Shown: positions 44,491 through 54,368, counted from the stretch's first letter. The stretch is 64,000 nt of DNA from JASGDN01 sp049841275 (GCA_049841275.1 JASGDN010000038.1:33172-97171), one strand, 5' to 3'. Made by a program: numbers and translations. The notes: generated from the letters alone by a model not told the origin.

Positions 44491-44604
44491 TGCACCGTCT
44501 AGCTTCGCTTGGCATAATCCATTGTGCCGGTCCGGTCTCGGCGTTACGAATGCCAGGGTAGCCAGGACGCTCCACCGAGCGGTACATATCAGACGAGGTG
44601 TCCG

Positions 44605-45552
44605 ATGGATGACGTTTCTGCGCGGCCCGAACGGCGGCGTCCGTTGAAGATCGGCATCATGCTCCCGGAGTCGGAGCGCGAGATGGCCGGCGACACCGCC
44701 GGGTGGCGGGACTTTCTCGCGATGGCGCGGGTGACCGAGGACCTCGGGTTCGATTCGCTCTGGTTCGCCGATCATCTGTTGATGAAGGTGGAGGGATACG
44801 AACAACAGGGCGCGTGGGAGTGCTGGTCGATGCTTGCTGCGCTCGCCGGGGCGACCAATCGGATCGAGCTCGGCCCGCTCGTCGCCTGCACGGCGTACCG
44901 CAATCCGGCGCTGACCGCCAAGATCGCGGAGACGATCGACGAGATCAGTGGGGGACGCCTCATCCTCGGTCTCGGCGCGGGTTAGGCAGAGCCGGAGTAT
45001 CGCAGCTTCGGCTATCCCTACGACCACCGGTTCAGCCGCTTCGAAGAGGCCTTCACCATCGTTCGCACGCTGATCCGCGCGGGCGAGATCGACTTCGCCG
45101 GGCGCTGGTACGAGGCGCGGGACTGTGAATTGCGTCCGCGCGGGCCGCGCCCGGAGGGCATGCCGATCATGGTCGGCACCTTCGGCGGCGAGAAGATGAC
45201 GCGCCTGATCGCGGAGCACGCCGATAGCTGGAATGTCTGGGCGCAGCACTTCGGCAATCGTGCGTCCGGCATTCCGCGCCTGCGCGACCAGGTCGATGCC
45301 GCTTGCGAAGCGGTTGGACGCGACCCGGCCACGCTGGAACGGACTGCCGCCGTGATGGTGGACTTTCCCGGCGCATACGGGCGGCCGGGGCAGGTCGTGC
45401 CATCGCTCACGGGGACGCCGGAGGAACTGGCCGCGGAGATGCACGCCTACGCGCAGGAAGGCATCTCGCATGTCCAGCTCTATCCCGATCCCTGCACCGT
45501 GGCCGGCATCGAGGCGCTCGCCCCGATGCTGGAGATTCTGGACAAGGGATAA
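44605..45552 (+). pseudogene. LLM-class flavin-dependent oxidoreductase gene interrupted by an in-frame TAG
   Basis: Starts at ATG 44605 (GAGGTG upstream) and reads as a luciferase-like monooxygenase: 'KIGIMLPESEREMAGD', 'RVTEDLGFDSLWFADHLLMK', 'GGRLILGLGAG'. A TAG at 44983-44985 then stops the frame where the family has Trp (GW-x-EPEY). The same frame continues without loss of similarity: 'AEPEYRSFGYPYDHRFSRFE', 'GRPGQVVPSLTGTPEELAAE', 'PDPCTVAGIEALAPML', to 45552. A single G-to-A change (TGG to TAG) explains it. The product of the first part would be 126 residues. The gene would otherwise encode about 315 residues binding FMN or F420. Real nonsense mutation or sequence error cannot be told apart. 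Confidence 0.8.
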
Positions 45553-45561
45553 GCCCATGCC

Positions 45562-46983
45562 TCAGGGGCCGGCGCAGTCGACGTTGGCGAATCCCTTCTC
45601 CGCACCATTCACGACGTTATTGCAGGAGACGACATTCTCGCTGGTCTCGGCGTCATGGATGAAGAAGCCATAGCCCGGCCCTTCGACGTTTGCCGTGTTC
45701 CCCTCGAAGGTGTTGCTGCGTCCCCAATCCATGTCGTTGATGACGTGCGTCTGGAACCCGTCCATCGGACTCGATGTCCCGGTGTTGCCACGGATGGTAT
45801 AGCCATTGCCCTTCACGTCGACCCACGAGTCGGCGCCGGCGAGCATCGAACCGTCCATCACGTTCCCCTCGATCAGGCCGTCGGTGGTGCCTTCCTTGAT
45901 GTCGATGCTCTCCGAAGTCGTGTTCCAGATGCGATTGCCGATCACGCGGTTGCGGTCGCTGGTGTCCGGTTGGCCGCTGCTGTATTGCTCCCAGTTCGAG
46001 ACGGCTGAGCCGAGGTAGACGCCCTCGCCGAACTTGTCGCGTTTGAACCCGGTGTCGTGGATGTCGTTGAACTGCACGAGGTTATCCGAACTCCCGGCAC
46101 GAAGGTGGATTGCCTCGTGTCCCGTGAGGCTGACATCCAGGTATTCCAGCGTGACGTGGTTTGCACCATCCAGCATGATCCCCTTCAGTGCCCGCTGAAC
46201 CGAGAGTCCGCGCACGGTCAGGTAGTCGCCGGTGATATGGAGGGCATAGCCATTGCCGATGTCGCCGCCGTCGATGACGGCCTCACGCGGGCCGCAGAGA
46301 ACCATCGGCGCATCCGCCGTCCCGCTCGCTTCGAGCGTGAAGGTCCCGAGATAGCGTCCCGATTTCATCTGGATCACGTCGCCCGGTCGTGCATCGGCGA
46401 GGGCGGCCGTGAGTTTGGTCCCGTCTCCTACAGTGACGCTTCGCCCGTTGGCTGCCGGTGCCGGACAGAGATCGTCGCTGGCGGGATAGGTGGAGTTGGT
46501 GGACGCAATTGCGGCCGGAACCGGTCCGGCGGCGTCCTCGGTGGATGGCGTGCCGCCGCTCGCGTCTCCGTTCGATTCGTTGTCGGCGGTAACCGTGAAC
46601 GTGTCGCTTGCGGCCATGTGGCTGACCGTGGCCGTCAGGATGTGGTCGCCGGGCTCGGCCTCCGGGACGGTGAAGGCGATCTCGAACTCGCCGTTGGCAT
46701 TGGTGGTGTATGTGGCGAGCTGCCGAGGCTGCGTTCCTGTGCCCTGATCCCAGACCAGCGTGCCGTTCGCCGCCGGTGGGAAGTCACGGCCTCGCGCAAC
46801 GACTTGACTGTCCACCGGTCCGTCATTCGGACGTAGGCGCAACCGGGCTTCATCGCTCCTTGCGATGGTGGGTGAGGCGTCTTGCCAGACGCCGCCAAGC
46901 GAGGCTCCGATCGTGAAAAGGATCGCCAGCAGGATGAGGTGATGGCGGCTGGCGATCGGTGCGACGTTCCTTGCCGTTGACAT
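45562..46983 (-). CDS. Secreted right-handed beta-helix protein
   Basis: This 473-residue protein has a hydrophobic signal segment (residues about 14-35), an Ig-like domain (about 40-150: 'GTLVWDQGTGTQPRQLATYT' then 'GEFEIAFTVPEAEPGDHILT'), a Ser/Thr/Pro-type linker and a parallel beta-helix from about residue 180 to 470. Helix coils are seen in 'HITGDYLTVRGLSVQRALKG', 'LDGANHVTLEYLDVSLTGHE' and 'TTSESIDIKEGTTDGLIEGN'. Such proteins are often pectate-lyase-like or polysaccharide-binding. No catalytic residue is assigned. The start is the ATG at 46981-46983 with GGAGG spaced properly; an ATG three codons earlier is too close. It is divergent from the rhamnosidase gene, sharing a 128-base control region. 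Confidence 0.8.
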   Translation of the reverse strand: MSTARNVAPIASRHHLILLAILFTIGASLGGVWQDASPTIARSDEARLRLRPNDGPVDSQVVARGRDFPPAANGTLVWDQGTGTQPRQLATYTTNANGEFEIAFTVPEAEPGDHILTATVSHMAASDTFTVTADNESNGDASGGTPSTEDAAGPVPAAIASTNSTYPASDDLCPAPAANGRSVTVGDGTKLTAALADARPGDVIQMKSGRYLGTFTLEASGTADAPMVLCGPREAVIDGGDIGNGYALHITGDYLTVRGLSVQRALKGIMLDGANHVTLEYLDVSLTGHEAIHLRAGSSDNLVQFNDIHDTGFKRDKFGEGVYLGSAVSNWEQYSSGQPDTSDRNRVIGNRIWNTTSESIDIKEGTTDGLIEGNVMDGSMLAGADSWVDVKGNGYTIRGNTGTSSPMDGFQTHVINDMDWGRSNTFEGNTANVEGPGYGFFIHDAETSENVVSCNNVVNGAEKGFANVDCAGP

Positions 46984-47111
46984 GCGTATCATCTCCTCCC
47001 ACGATGGCGCAACCGGAGTCGGGGCGTGCGCCGCGTCCCGGCGTATTCTCGCGAGAGGGCCTGCCGGCGTTTGGCGGCTTCGCGACTGCCATACAAAGGA
47101 CGAATGTCATC

Positions 47112-49799
47112 ATGGATGATGCCACCGTTTCGCTCCGGATCTCCTTGCCACGTGCCGAATACCTCATCAACCCGCTCGGCCTCGACGCCGAGCGTCCGCG
47201 TCTCTCCTGGCAGCTCGATGCCGGGGGGAGAGGCGTCATCCAGACCGCGTACCAGATCCTCGTCGCGTCTTCTGCCAATGCCCTTGCAGCGCGGGATGGC
47301 GATCTCTGGGACAGCGGGATCGTCGAATCTGCTGAGACGGCGCAGATCGTCTACGGCGGCGTCTCCATCGCGCCCCGGCAGCGGGCGTGGTGGACGGTCC
47401 GTGTCTGGGACGGAAATGGCGTCGCTTCCGGTTGGAGCGAACCCTCCTTCTGGGAGCGTGGTTTCGAATCGCTTACCGACTGGCGAGGGAACTGGATTTC
47501 GCTGCCATCCATCGCCCCGGATACGTCCATTCCGGAGGCTGCCGAACTGGACGCGCTGCTGCCGGTTTCGTATTTCCGGCAGACCTTCGCGGTCGGTGGC
47601 GAGGTCGTGCGAGCGCGCCTGACCGTTACTGCGCGCGGCGTCTACGAGGCGCGGCTGAATGGCGCGAAGGTCGGCGACCAGGTGCTCGCGCCGGGCTGGA
47701 CCGACTACGACAAGTGCATCCAGGTCCAAACCTTCGATGTCACCGATGCGATCGTAGCTGGAGAGAACGCGATCGGCGCGATGGTCGCTTCGGGCTGGTA
47801 TGCCGGGTACGTTGGGTTCGAGCCGGGGGCTCGCCACTATGGCACCACACCGCAACTGCTTGCCCAGCTCGAGATCGAGCTGGCGGACGGCACGCGCCAG
47901 ACGGTCGCCACGAATGCAGACTGGCGGGTGTCCACGGGCCCGATTCGCTACAGCGACTTCCTCATGGGTGAATACGTCGATGCCCGCCTCGACATGCCGG
48001 GCTGGGATGCTCCTGGCTTCGACGATACCGGATGGGAGAAGCCGCAGATCCAGAACCGGAACGCCGTGCCGCTGGTCGGTGACGTGTCGGAACCAGTGCG
48101 TGCGCTCGACGAGTTCGTTCCGGTCGCGCGGACGCAGCCCGCGCCAGGGACGTGGATCTTCGATCTCGGGCAGAACATCGCGGGGTGGGTGCGGCTGAAG
48201 GCAACCGGACCGGCGGGCACGACGATCCGGTTGCGTTTCGCCGAGATCCTGAATCCGGACGGCACGCTCTACGTCACGAACCTGCGGTCGGCCCGGGCGA
48301 CCGATACATTCATCCTGTGCGGCGATGGCGAGGAGACGTTCGAGCCGCGCTTCACCTGGCATGGCTTCCGCTACGTCGAGGTGACCGGCTATCCCGGCGA
48401 ACCGGGCACGGGTGCGGTTACCGGCGTCTTCGTCGGCTCGGATACGCGGGCCGTTGGGACATTCACCTGCTCGGACGACCTGGTGAACCAGCTCCAGCGC
48501 AACATCGTCTGGGGACAGCGCGACAATTTCCTCAGCATTCCAACCGACTGTCCGCAGCGCGACGAGCGGCTCGGCTGGCTGGGCGATGCGCAGGTCTTCG
48601 TGGGGACGGCGGTCGGTAACATGGATGTCGCCGCGTTCTACACGAAGTGGATGCGGGATGTCGTCGACGCGCAATCGGAATCGGGTGTCTTCCCGGACGT
48701 CGCGCCACGCCTGGTCGATCTCGCGGAAGGTGCGCCTGCCTGGGCGGATTGCGGCATCATCGTGCCGTGGACGATCTGGAAGACCTACGGCGATACGGGA
48801 ATCATCGCGCGGCACTGGGAGGCGATGGAGCGATACCTCGACTGGCTGGTGACGTCCAACCCGAACCTGCTCTGGCAGAACGGCCGCCACAACGATTTCG
48901 GAGACTGGCTTTCCATCGCGGCTCAGACGAACAAGGAACTGATCGGCACCGCCTACATGGCGTATGACGCGCACCTGATGGCAGAGATGGCCGATGCGAT
49001 CGGCCGCGAGCACGAGGCCGGACGCTATCGCCGCCTTCACGAGGATGTCGCCGCCGCCTTCTGCGCCGCCTACGTCCGGGACGATGGCACGATCGCCGGC
49101 GAGACGCAGACGGCCTACGTGCTCGCACTGCACTTCCACCTGCTACCCGTTGCGCTGCGGCCGCTTGCCGCGAAGCATCTTGTGGACGACATCGTGGCGA
49201 AGGGCGATCACCTTTCGACCGGCTTCGTGGGCGTGAGCTACCTCTGTCACGTGCTGACGGAGCACGGGTATCCGGAGGTCGCCTATCGCCTGCTGCACCA
49301 GACAACCTTCCCGAGCTGGAAGCATTCGATCCTGCACGGCGCGACGACGATCTGGGAACGGTGGGACGGCTGGACCGAGGAGAAGGGTTTCCAGGATCCC
49401 GGCATGAACTCCTTCAACCACTATTCGCTGGGCTCGGTTGGGGAGTGGCTGCGGCGGCGGGTGGCAGGCATCGACAACGCGCCCGGCGAGACCGGCTACC
49501 ATCGCATCCGTATCGCGCCGGTGCCCGACGAATCGTTGACATGGGCGGAAGGGACGTACGAGAGCATTCGTGGACTCATTCGGTCACGCTGGGAGCGCAC
49601 GGGAAGCGGTCTCTCGCTGGTCGTGACGGTTCCGGCGAATGCCTCCGCTGAGATCGTGCTGCCCGGGACCACGCTTGCAGCGGCCAGTGAGGGCGGCATC
49701 CCGGTTGCCGAGGCGGACGGTGTCACGGCTGCGTGGGAAGAGGACGGCGCGGTGTTCGTCGAGGTGGGTTCCGGAGATTACACGTTCACGGTCTCCTGA
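47112..49799 (+). CDS. Glycoside hydrolase family 78 alpha-L-rhamnosidase
   Basis: This 895-residue enzyme has an N-terminal Ig-like/CBM part ('YLINPLGLDAERPRLSWQLD', residues about 18-37). Beta-sandwich domains follow with 'GVYEARLNGAKVGDQVLAPG' and 'FDLGQNIAGWVRLKATGPAG'. The (alpha/alpha)6 catalytic barrel starts near residue 450. Its GH78 hallmark 'TDCPQRDERLGWLGDAQVF' (near 476-494) contains the catalytic general-acid region; 'HGATTIWERWDGW' is further active-site sequence. It removes terminal L-rhamnose from plant glycosides or microbial polysaccharides. No signal peptide is found, so it probably acts in the cytosol or on imported glycosides. Its last 22 bases overlap the convergent DUF1801 gene. 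Confidence 0.93.
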   Translation: MDDATVSLRISLPRAEYLINPLGLDAERPRLSWQLDAGGRGVIQTAYQILVASSANALAARDGDLWDSGIVESAETAQIVYGGVSIAPRQRAWWTVRVWDGNGVASGWSEPSFWERGFESLTDWRGNWISLPSIAPDTSIPEAAELDALLPVSYFRQTFAVGGEVVRARLTVTARGVYEARLNGAKVGDQVLAPGWTDYDKCIQVQTFDVTDAIVAGENAIGAMVASGWYAGYVGFEPGARHYGTTPQLLAQLEIELADGTRQTVATNADWRVSTGPIRYSDFLMGEYVDARLDMPGWDAPGFDDTGWEKPQIQNRNAVPLVGDVSEPVRALDEFVPVARTQPAPGTWIFDLGQNIAGWVRLKATGPAGTTIRLRFAEILNPDGTLYVTNLRSARATDTFILCGDGEETFEPRFTWHGFRYVEVTGYPGEPGTGAVTGVFVGSDTRAVGTFTCSDDLVNQLQRNIVWGQRDNFLSIPTDCPQRDERLGWLGDAQVFVGTAVGNMDVAAFYTKWMRDVVDAQSESGVFPDVAPRLVDLAEGAPAWADCGIIVPWTIWKTYGDTGIIARHWEAMERYLDWLVTSNPNLLWQNGRHNDFGDWLSIAAQTNKELIGTAYMAYDAHLMAEMADAIGREHEAGRYRRLHEDVAAAFCAAYVRDDGTIAGETQTAYVLALHFHLLPVALRPLAAKHLVDDIVAKGDHLSTGFVGVSYLCHVLTEHGYPEVAYRLLHQTTFPSWKHSILHGATTIWERWDGWTEEKGFQDPGMNSFNHYSLGSVGEWLRRRVAGIDNAPGETGYHRIRIAPVPDESLTWAEGTYESIRGLIRSRWERTGSGLSLVVTVPANASAEIVLPGTTLAAASEGGIPVAEADGVTAAWEEDGAVFVEVGSGDYTFTVS

Positions 49800-50254
49800 G
49801 CGCCGGGACCAAGGGTGACGCTCGTCACGACTGGCGACGTTGCCAGCGATTGCAACGATGCGCGCAGGAGCGTTGCGAGCGCCTCCGGATCGGCAGCGGC
49901 AGGATCTTTCAGGTAGAGACAGCCTTTTCCCACGCGCACCTTGCCCAGTCGCTGGACGAGATCCTGCCGGGTGTCGAATCCGCCATCGAGATAGCAGCTG
50001 AGGTAGAGCGAAAACTCCCTGGCTCTTGGCGAGAATCCCAGCGCGCAGGATTCGCCCGTCCGGCCCGATTCGTAGCGATAGCGATAGGCGCCGAATCCGA
50101 CGATGTCCCCGCTCCAGAGCGCGGGCGGCATCCCTGTCGCCTGCTGCATGGCGGCGATCAGCACCTCGCTGCCAGCGCGCTTCCCGTCGTCGAGCGTATC
50201 GAGGAAGGTGCGGACGTCATCGGAAAGGTCGACGGGAAGCGGTGTCTCGGGCAT
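49778..50254 (-). CDS. DUF1801-domain protein
   Basis: This 158-residue protein of the DUF1801/YdhG fold has 'DDVRTFLDTLDDGKRAGSEV', 'PALWSGDIVGFGAYRYRYES', and 'LGFSPRAREFSLYLSCYLDG', then 'LGKVRVGKGCLYLKDPAAAD'. Function unknown; related proteins are thought to bind small ligands or DNA. AAGGAG lies six bases before the ATG at 50252-50254. Its 3' end overlaps the GH78 gene on the other strand by 22 bases, which may affect mRNA stability. Upstream, about 186 bases separate it from the divergent MFS gene. Confidence 0.82.
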   Translation of the reverse strand: MPETPLPVDLSDDVRTFLDTLDDGKRAGSEVLIAAMQQATGMPPALWSGDIVGFGAYRYRYESGRTGESCALGFSPRAREFSLYLSCYLDGGFDTRQDLVQRLGKVRVGKGCLYLKDPAAADPEALATLLRASLQSLATSPVVTSVTLGPGAQETVNV

Positions 50255-50439
50255 CGATCGCTCCTTGGCGTGTGGCGACAGGCTTCGTTCGGGGACGTCC
50301 CGCAACGATGTCATCATGCCGCATGTCGTGATACCGTGCTTCTTCCCGGTTGCGCCTTGCAGGATTGGCTGCGACCCCGCACGATGGAGATTCGTCGCAT
50401 CGGTGGGATGCGTGGGAATAGCGAGGTGGGCTGACAAGG

Positions 50440-51699
50440 GTGAATGCGGGCCGTCGCGGTGATCGTTCATTCAGGATGCCGGTGCTGGCATCGTCCACGC
50501 TGGTGCTCGCGGTGGCCTACATCGCGTTCATCAGTATCGGGTTTCCGGATGCGGTGCTGGGTGTTGCCTGGCCATCGATCCGCACGACCTTCAACCTACT
50601 GCAAGGCGGGATCGGGCTCATCCTCTTTTCCTCGGGAGCCGGATATTGCTTCTCCGGGCTGATCGCGGGAAAGGTGATCGAGCGCTTGGGCGTTGGCAGT
50701 CTGCTGGTGCTCAGCACCGCATTCGTTACCACCGGGTTGCTGGGGTATGCGATCGCGCCGATCTTCCCGGTCTTCCTCGCCTTCGCGGTGCTGATCGGCC
50801 TCGGGTCCGGGGCGATCGACTCCGCCCTCAATTTCTACGCAGCGGAGCGGTTCTCGGAAGCGGTGATGAACCGCCTGCACGCCTTCTTCGGGATTGGTGC
50901 GCTCATCGGCCCGCTCATCATGGGCGGCGTCCTCGACCGCGACGCATCCTGGCGGTGGGGTTACGTTGCGGTTGGCCTCGTTCTCTTCGGCATGACCGTC
51001 ATCTTCGCCTTCACGCGTTCCCTCTGGACGGTTGGCAGCGGACACGCGCATCACGAGAATGGAGCGAGCGTCGCGGCGACGCCGGTGCGTGACGTCCTTG
51101 GCCAGCCGCTTGTCTGGCTGAACGTCGCCATCTTCTTCTTCTGCACGGGCGTGGAGTTCACCGGCGGCCAATGGGTCTACACGATCCTCCACGAACGACT
51201 CGATCAGACAGCGGCGTTCGCGAGTCTTTGGGCAGGGCTGTACTGGGGGGCGCTGGCTGCTGGTCGCCTGACGCTGGGTATGGTGTCGGCACGGGTGGGT
51301 GCGGCGCGGCTGGTCCAGGTCAGCATCGTGGGGAACATGATCGGTGGTGTGCTCTATACCTCCTCGTCGCTCTACCTGACCGTTCTCGGCCTGATGCTGA
51401 TGGGCTTCTGGATGGCCCCGCTCTTCCCGCTCCTGATGACGCTCACGCCACGCCGCCTTGGGTCGGCGACCTCCGTTCATGCCGTGGGGTTCCAGGTCAG
51501 CGCGGCGGTGTTGGGAGGGGCGGTCCTCCCGTGGATCGCTGGTACCTGGTCGCAGCATTCCGGTCTCGGGGTAATCGGATGGGTGGCGGTGGCGGGCGGT
51601 GCTTGCCTCCTTGTGCTGCATGGCGTGATGATGCGGGCCACCCCGAACGATGTTCGGGGCGAACGCGGAATGACCGGCCAGCCGGAACTGGCGGAGTGA
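50440..51699 (+). CDS. Major facilitator superfamily permease (sugar/fucose permease-like)
   Basis: This 419-residue protein has 12 predicted helices. 'GFPDAVLGVAWPSIRTTFNL' in the first helix loop and 'IPAGKVIERLG'-type loop 2-3 ('GLIAGKVIERLGVGSLLVLS') resemble the fucose-permease/FucP-like branch. 'ALNFYAAERFSEAVMNRLHA' is the 4-5 loop typical of that group. The Start is the GTG at 50440, with an ATG 12 codons later as alternative. The esterase gene starts 13 bases after its stop, so the two are likely co-transcribed. With rhamnosidase and fucosidase nearby, uptake of deoxysugars is a fair guess but not shown. Confidence 0.82.
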   Translation: MNAGRRGDRSFRMPVLASSTLVLAVAYIAFISIGFPDAVLGVAWPSIRTTFNLLQGGIGLILFSSGAGYCFSGLIAGKVIERLGVGSLLVLSTAFVTTGLLGYAIAPIFPVFLAFAVLIGLGSGAIDSALNFYAAERFSEAVMNRLHAFFGIGALIGPLIMGGVLDRDASWRWGYVAVGLVLFGMTVIFAFTRSLWTVGSGHAHHENGASVAATPVRDVLGQPLVWLNVAIFFFCTGVEFTGGQWVYTILHERLDQTAAFASLWAGLYWGALAAGRLTLGMVSARVGAARLVQVSIVGNMIGGVLYTSSSLYLTVLGLMLMGFWMAPLFPLLMTLTPRRLGSATSVHAVGFQVSAAVLGGAVLPWIAGTWSQHSGLGVIGWVAVAGGACLLVLHGVMMRATPNDVRGERGMTGQPELAE

Positions 51700-51712
51700 G
51701 GGACGATACGGC

Positions 51713-52444
51713 ATGAGCATGCTGACGGTTCGGTTCGCAAGCGAGGCATTGGGCAAGCAGACGAGTTTCAACGTCCTGCATCCGGATCGGGGCGAGGGGC
51801 CGTTTCCCGTGTTGATCCAGCTGCATGGCTATTCGGACGACAGCTTTTCCTGGCTCTTCAATTCGAATATCACGCGCTACGTCGCCGATCTGCCGCTGGT
51901 CGTCGTCTTCCCGGATGGCGGCACCGCGCGCTACGTGAATACGCCGTTCCACGAACGATATGCCCTCCAGCGCTACGAGGACCTGATCGTCCGCGACATC
52001 CCGCGCGAGCTGGCGCGACTCTTCCGCGTGACCGATGGTCCGTGGGCGATTGGCGGCCTTTCGATGGGCGGACAGGGATCGTTGCGGCTGGGCATGAAGC
52101 ACAGCGACCGCTTCGGATCGATCTACGCGCATTCCTCGGGCATGCTGGTGCCCGATCCCGCGTGGCTGGCGAAGTTGGACGATCCGGACGATGCGAGCTG
52201 CTTCGTGCAGGCCGACCGCCTGAAGGCACGGGTCGACGCTGGTGCGACGCTGCCCGTCATCACGTTCGACTGCGGCGTGGACGACTTCACGCTGGATGGC
52301 AATCGTGAACTCCACGCTCACATGGATGCGATCGGCCTCGAACACACGTACCGCGAATTCTCCGGAGCGCACACCTGGGAGTACTGGGATGAGCACGTTC
52401 AGGAAGCGCTGGCCCAGCACACGCGGGTTCTCGGCATCGCCTGA
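51713..52444 (+). CDS. Esterase, D-type alpha/beta hydrolase (paralogue)
   Basis: This 243-residue serine esterase has the same motifs as the one at 42332: 'VLIQLHGYSDDSFSWLF', 'GGLSMGGQGSLRLGMKHSD' with the nucleophile Ser, 'ITFDCGVDDFTLDGN' with the Asp and 'SGAHTWEYWDEHV' with the His. The two align over their whole length. It starts 13 bases after the MFS permease stop with GGACG nearby, in one transcript. Role in deacylating imported glycosides is possible, because it follows a permease and lies near the GH78 and GH95 genes. Confidence 0.86.
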   Translation: MSMLTVRFASEALGKQTSFNVLHPDRGEGPFPVLIQLHGYSDDSFSWLFNSNITRYVADLPLVVVFPDGGTARYVNTPFHERYALQRYEDLIVRDIPRELARLFRVTDGPWAIGGLSMGGQGSLRLGMKHSDRFGSIYAHSSGMLVPDPAWLAKLDDPDDASCFVQADRLKARVDAGATLPVITFDCGVDDFTLDGNRELHAHMDAIGLEHTYREFSGAHTWEYWDEHVQEALAQHTRVLGIA

Positions 52445-52583
52445 TCGGCTCGGGCCACTCCATCTCCTCGACGTTCGGCTGCGGATGCGTCACAGTACGC
52501 AGGGGTCCTAAAGTCTGGTCCGGTCATGTTTGGCTAACCCCTGTGGCGTGCATGTGGGGCGATCGTGTGTAGGGGATGTGGGG

Positions 52584-54368
52584 ATGTCGGCCTCTGTCGT
52601 GGATGATCGCGATCTGGCGCGCGGTGCTGTTCGGTTGTCGGATGGCGTCGCCCATCCTGCGTCTGCCGATGACCGCGCGGGCACACCGGACATTCGCCGT
52701 ATCGCGTTCCGACGGCGACCGGATGGCCGCCTTCAGGGTGCGCCCCGGATCATCGCCATCGTGGTGGCTGTAGCGACGTTCTGCTCGATGTTCTGGATGT
52801 ATTTCCGGCGAATCGGGAAGAACCCCGCTGGTTTCTTCTGCGACGAAGCCGAAATCGGGGTGCGGACGTGGCAGCTCATCCACGGAACGCTGCCGGAGGG
52901 ATCGCCGCGATTTCCGCTGTTCTATAACCATTTCGGCACCGTTCACCTTGGCGCCTTGCCCCTCTATACCACTGCCCCGTTCATGATGATCTTTGGGCCG
53001 TCCGAATGGTCGGTTCGCCTGGCATCGGTCTTCTGGAGCACGGTTGCCATCGTCGCGTTGCTCGTGCTGGTCCGCACGCTCAGGCTCCGCAACGGATGGA
53101 TCGGCGTCGCGGCGTTCGCGCTCAGCCCGATTGCCATTCACGTTGCACGGATCACCTTTGGGCACGCCGGTTCGTTCGCGGCGATGGCCTTGGGGCTGGC
53201 CGTCTATGCGGCCGGCCGGGAACGCCGCTCGGCCTGGATGATGATCGTCGCTGGTGCACTGCTCGGGATCAGTGTCTACGGATATGCGTCCTGGTATTTC
53301 GCGACGCCGCTGTTGATGGTTTCCCTCGCGATGGGGGAACTCATCGCGAACGGTCTCCGGTGGTGCGAGCGACGGCGCTGGACGCCGTTCGTGACGGCTG
53401 CGCTGGCGTGCCTGATCGTGTGGATTCCGGTGGTCTACCGGGCGCTGACGAATCCGGCATTCGCCGATCGCTTCCGGTCGAAGGAACTGAGCGCCGGAAC
53501 CGACAGCGGATGGAATGCCGAACGTCTCCGGTCGATGCTGGATCAGTATCCGAAGTACTTCTCGTTCGATTTCCTCGTTCGATACGGTGACGTCGGATTC
53601 ATCTCGCGTCATAGCGTGAAGGGCGCCGGACTCTTCCCCTGGATCGTGCTGGCGCTCGTCGTGATCGGCGCGGTGGCGGTCGTCCTTCACCGGCGGGCAA
53701 CGACGGCGAAGGTGATCGGGATCGCGGCGCTTGGCGTGACGATCCTGATGCCGTTACCCGATCTTCCGACGACGAGCCCCAACACCCTTCCCTACTCGTT
53801 CTCGGTGTACTCCATGCTGATCGGCGTGCCGATCCTCTGCGCGTTCGGTGTCTCGATGGTGAGCGGCTGGATCGGCGGCAGGGTTCCGTCGTCGTGGCGG
53901 CAGGCGGTGATTCCCGTCGTGTTGTCGGCGATCGTCCTCGTGGGGGCGTGGTCGTTCTACCGCGGCCCCTATGCCAACTATCCGGATGTCTCGGCAGATT
54001 ACTGGGGCTGGCAGTTCGGGCCGGGGCCGGCGTTCGAGGCGTTCCTTGCCGACAACAACCAGCATGACCACTACTATCTCGACAGCGACTACAACGGTGC
54101 CGACGCGTTTCCCCAATTCTATCTGCTCGATCATCCGGACATGGCCGCGAAGTCTGGTCTTGGCTCTCCCCACGAACATATGGTTTCGATGGAGCGGGAC
54201 ATGTATGCGGTGAAACCGGACCGGTGGGAGCACTTCGTCGGCCCTCATGACGCTCTGCGCCAGTACGCCAGGCTCGTCGACATCATCTACTACCCGGACG
54301 GCACGCCGGCACTGCTGATCCTCTCGATTTCCCTGCAGAATGGCCTCGCCCCGGCCAACAACTGGTAA
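52584..54368 (+). CDS. Multi-spanning membrane glycosyltransferase (GT39-like)
   Basis: This 594-residue GT-C-fold protein has the first-loop acidic motif 'GFFCDEAEIGVRTWQLIHGT' near residue 80 with DE. About eleven helices follow, including 'GWIGVAAFALSPIAIHVARI' and 'ISVYGYASWYFATPLLMVSL'. A C-terminal soluble part (about 490-594) contains an acidic 'DSDYNGADAFPQFYLLDHPD'. It likely transfers a sugar from a polyprenyl phosphate on the outer face. The ATG at 52584 has AGGGGA seven bases upstream; a TTG 18 codons earlier lacks it. It is convergent with the fucosidase gene and about 5 kb from a second membrane glycosyltransferase-type domain at 29 kb (different subfamily). Confidence 0.8.
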   Translation: MSASVVDDRDLARGAVRLSDGVAHPASADDRAGTPDIRRIAFRRRPDGRLQGAPRIIAIVVAVATFCSMFWMYFRRIGKNPAGFFCDEAEIGVRTWQLIHGTLPEGSPRFPLFYNHFGTVHLGALPLYTTAPFMMIFGPSEWSVRLASVFWSTVAIVALLVLVRTLRLRNGWIGVAAFALSPIAIHVARITFGHAGSFAAMALGLAVYAAGRERRSAWMMIVAGALLGISVYGYASWYFATPLLMVSLAMGELIANGLRWCERRRWTPFVTAALACLIVWIPVVYRALTNPAFADRFRSKELSAGTDSGWNAERLRSMLDQYPKYFSFDFLVRYGDVGFISRHSVKGAGLFPWIVLALVVIGAVAVVLHRRATTAKVIGIAALGVTILMPLPDLPTTSPNTLPYSFSVYSMLIGVPILCAFGVSMVSGWIGGRVPSSWRQAVIPVVLSAIVLVGAWSFYRGPYANYPDVSADYWGWQFGPGPAFEAFLADNNQHDHYYLDSDYNGADAFPQFYLLDHPDMAAKSGLGSPHEHMVSMERDMYAVKPDRWEHFVGPHDALRQYARLVDIIYYPDGTPALLILSISLQNGLAPANNW

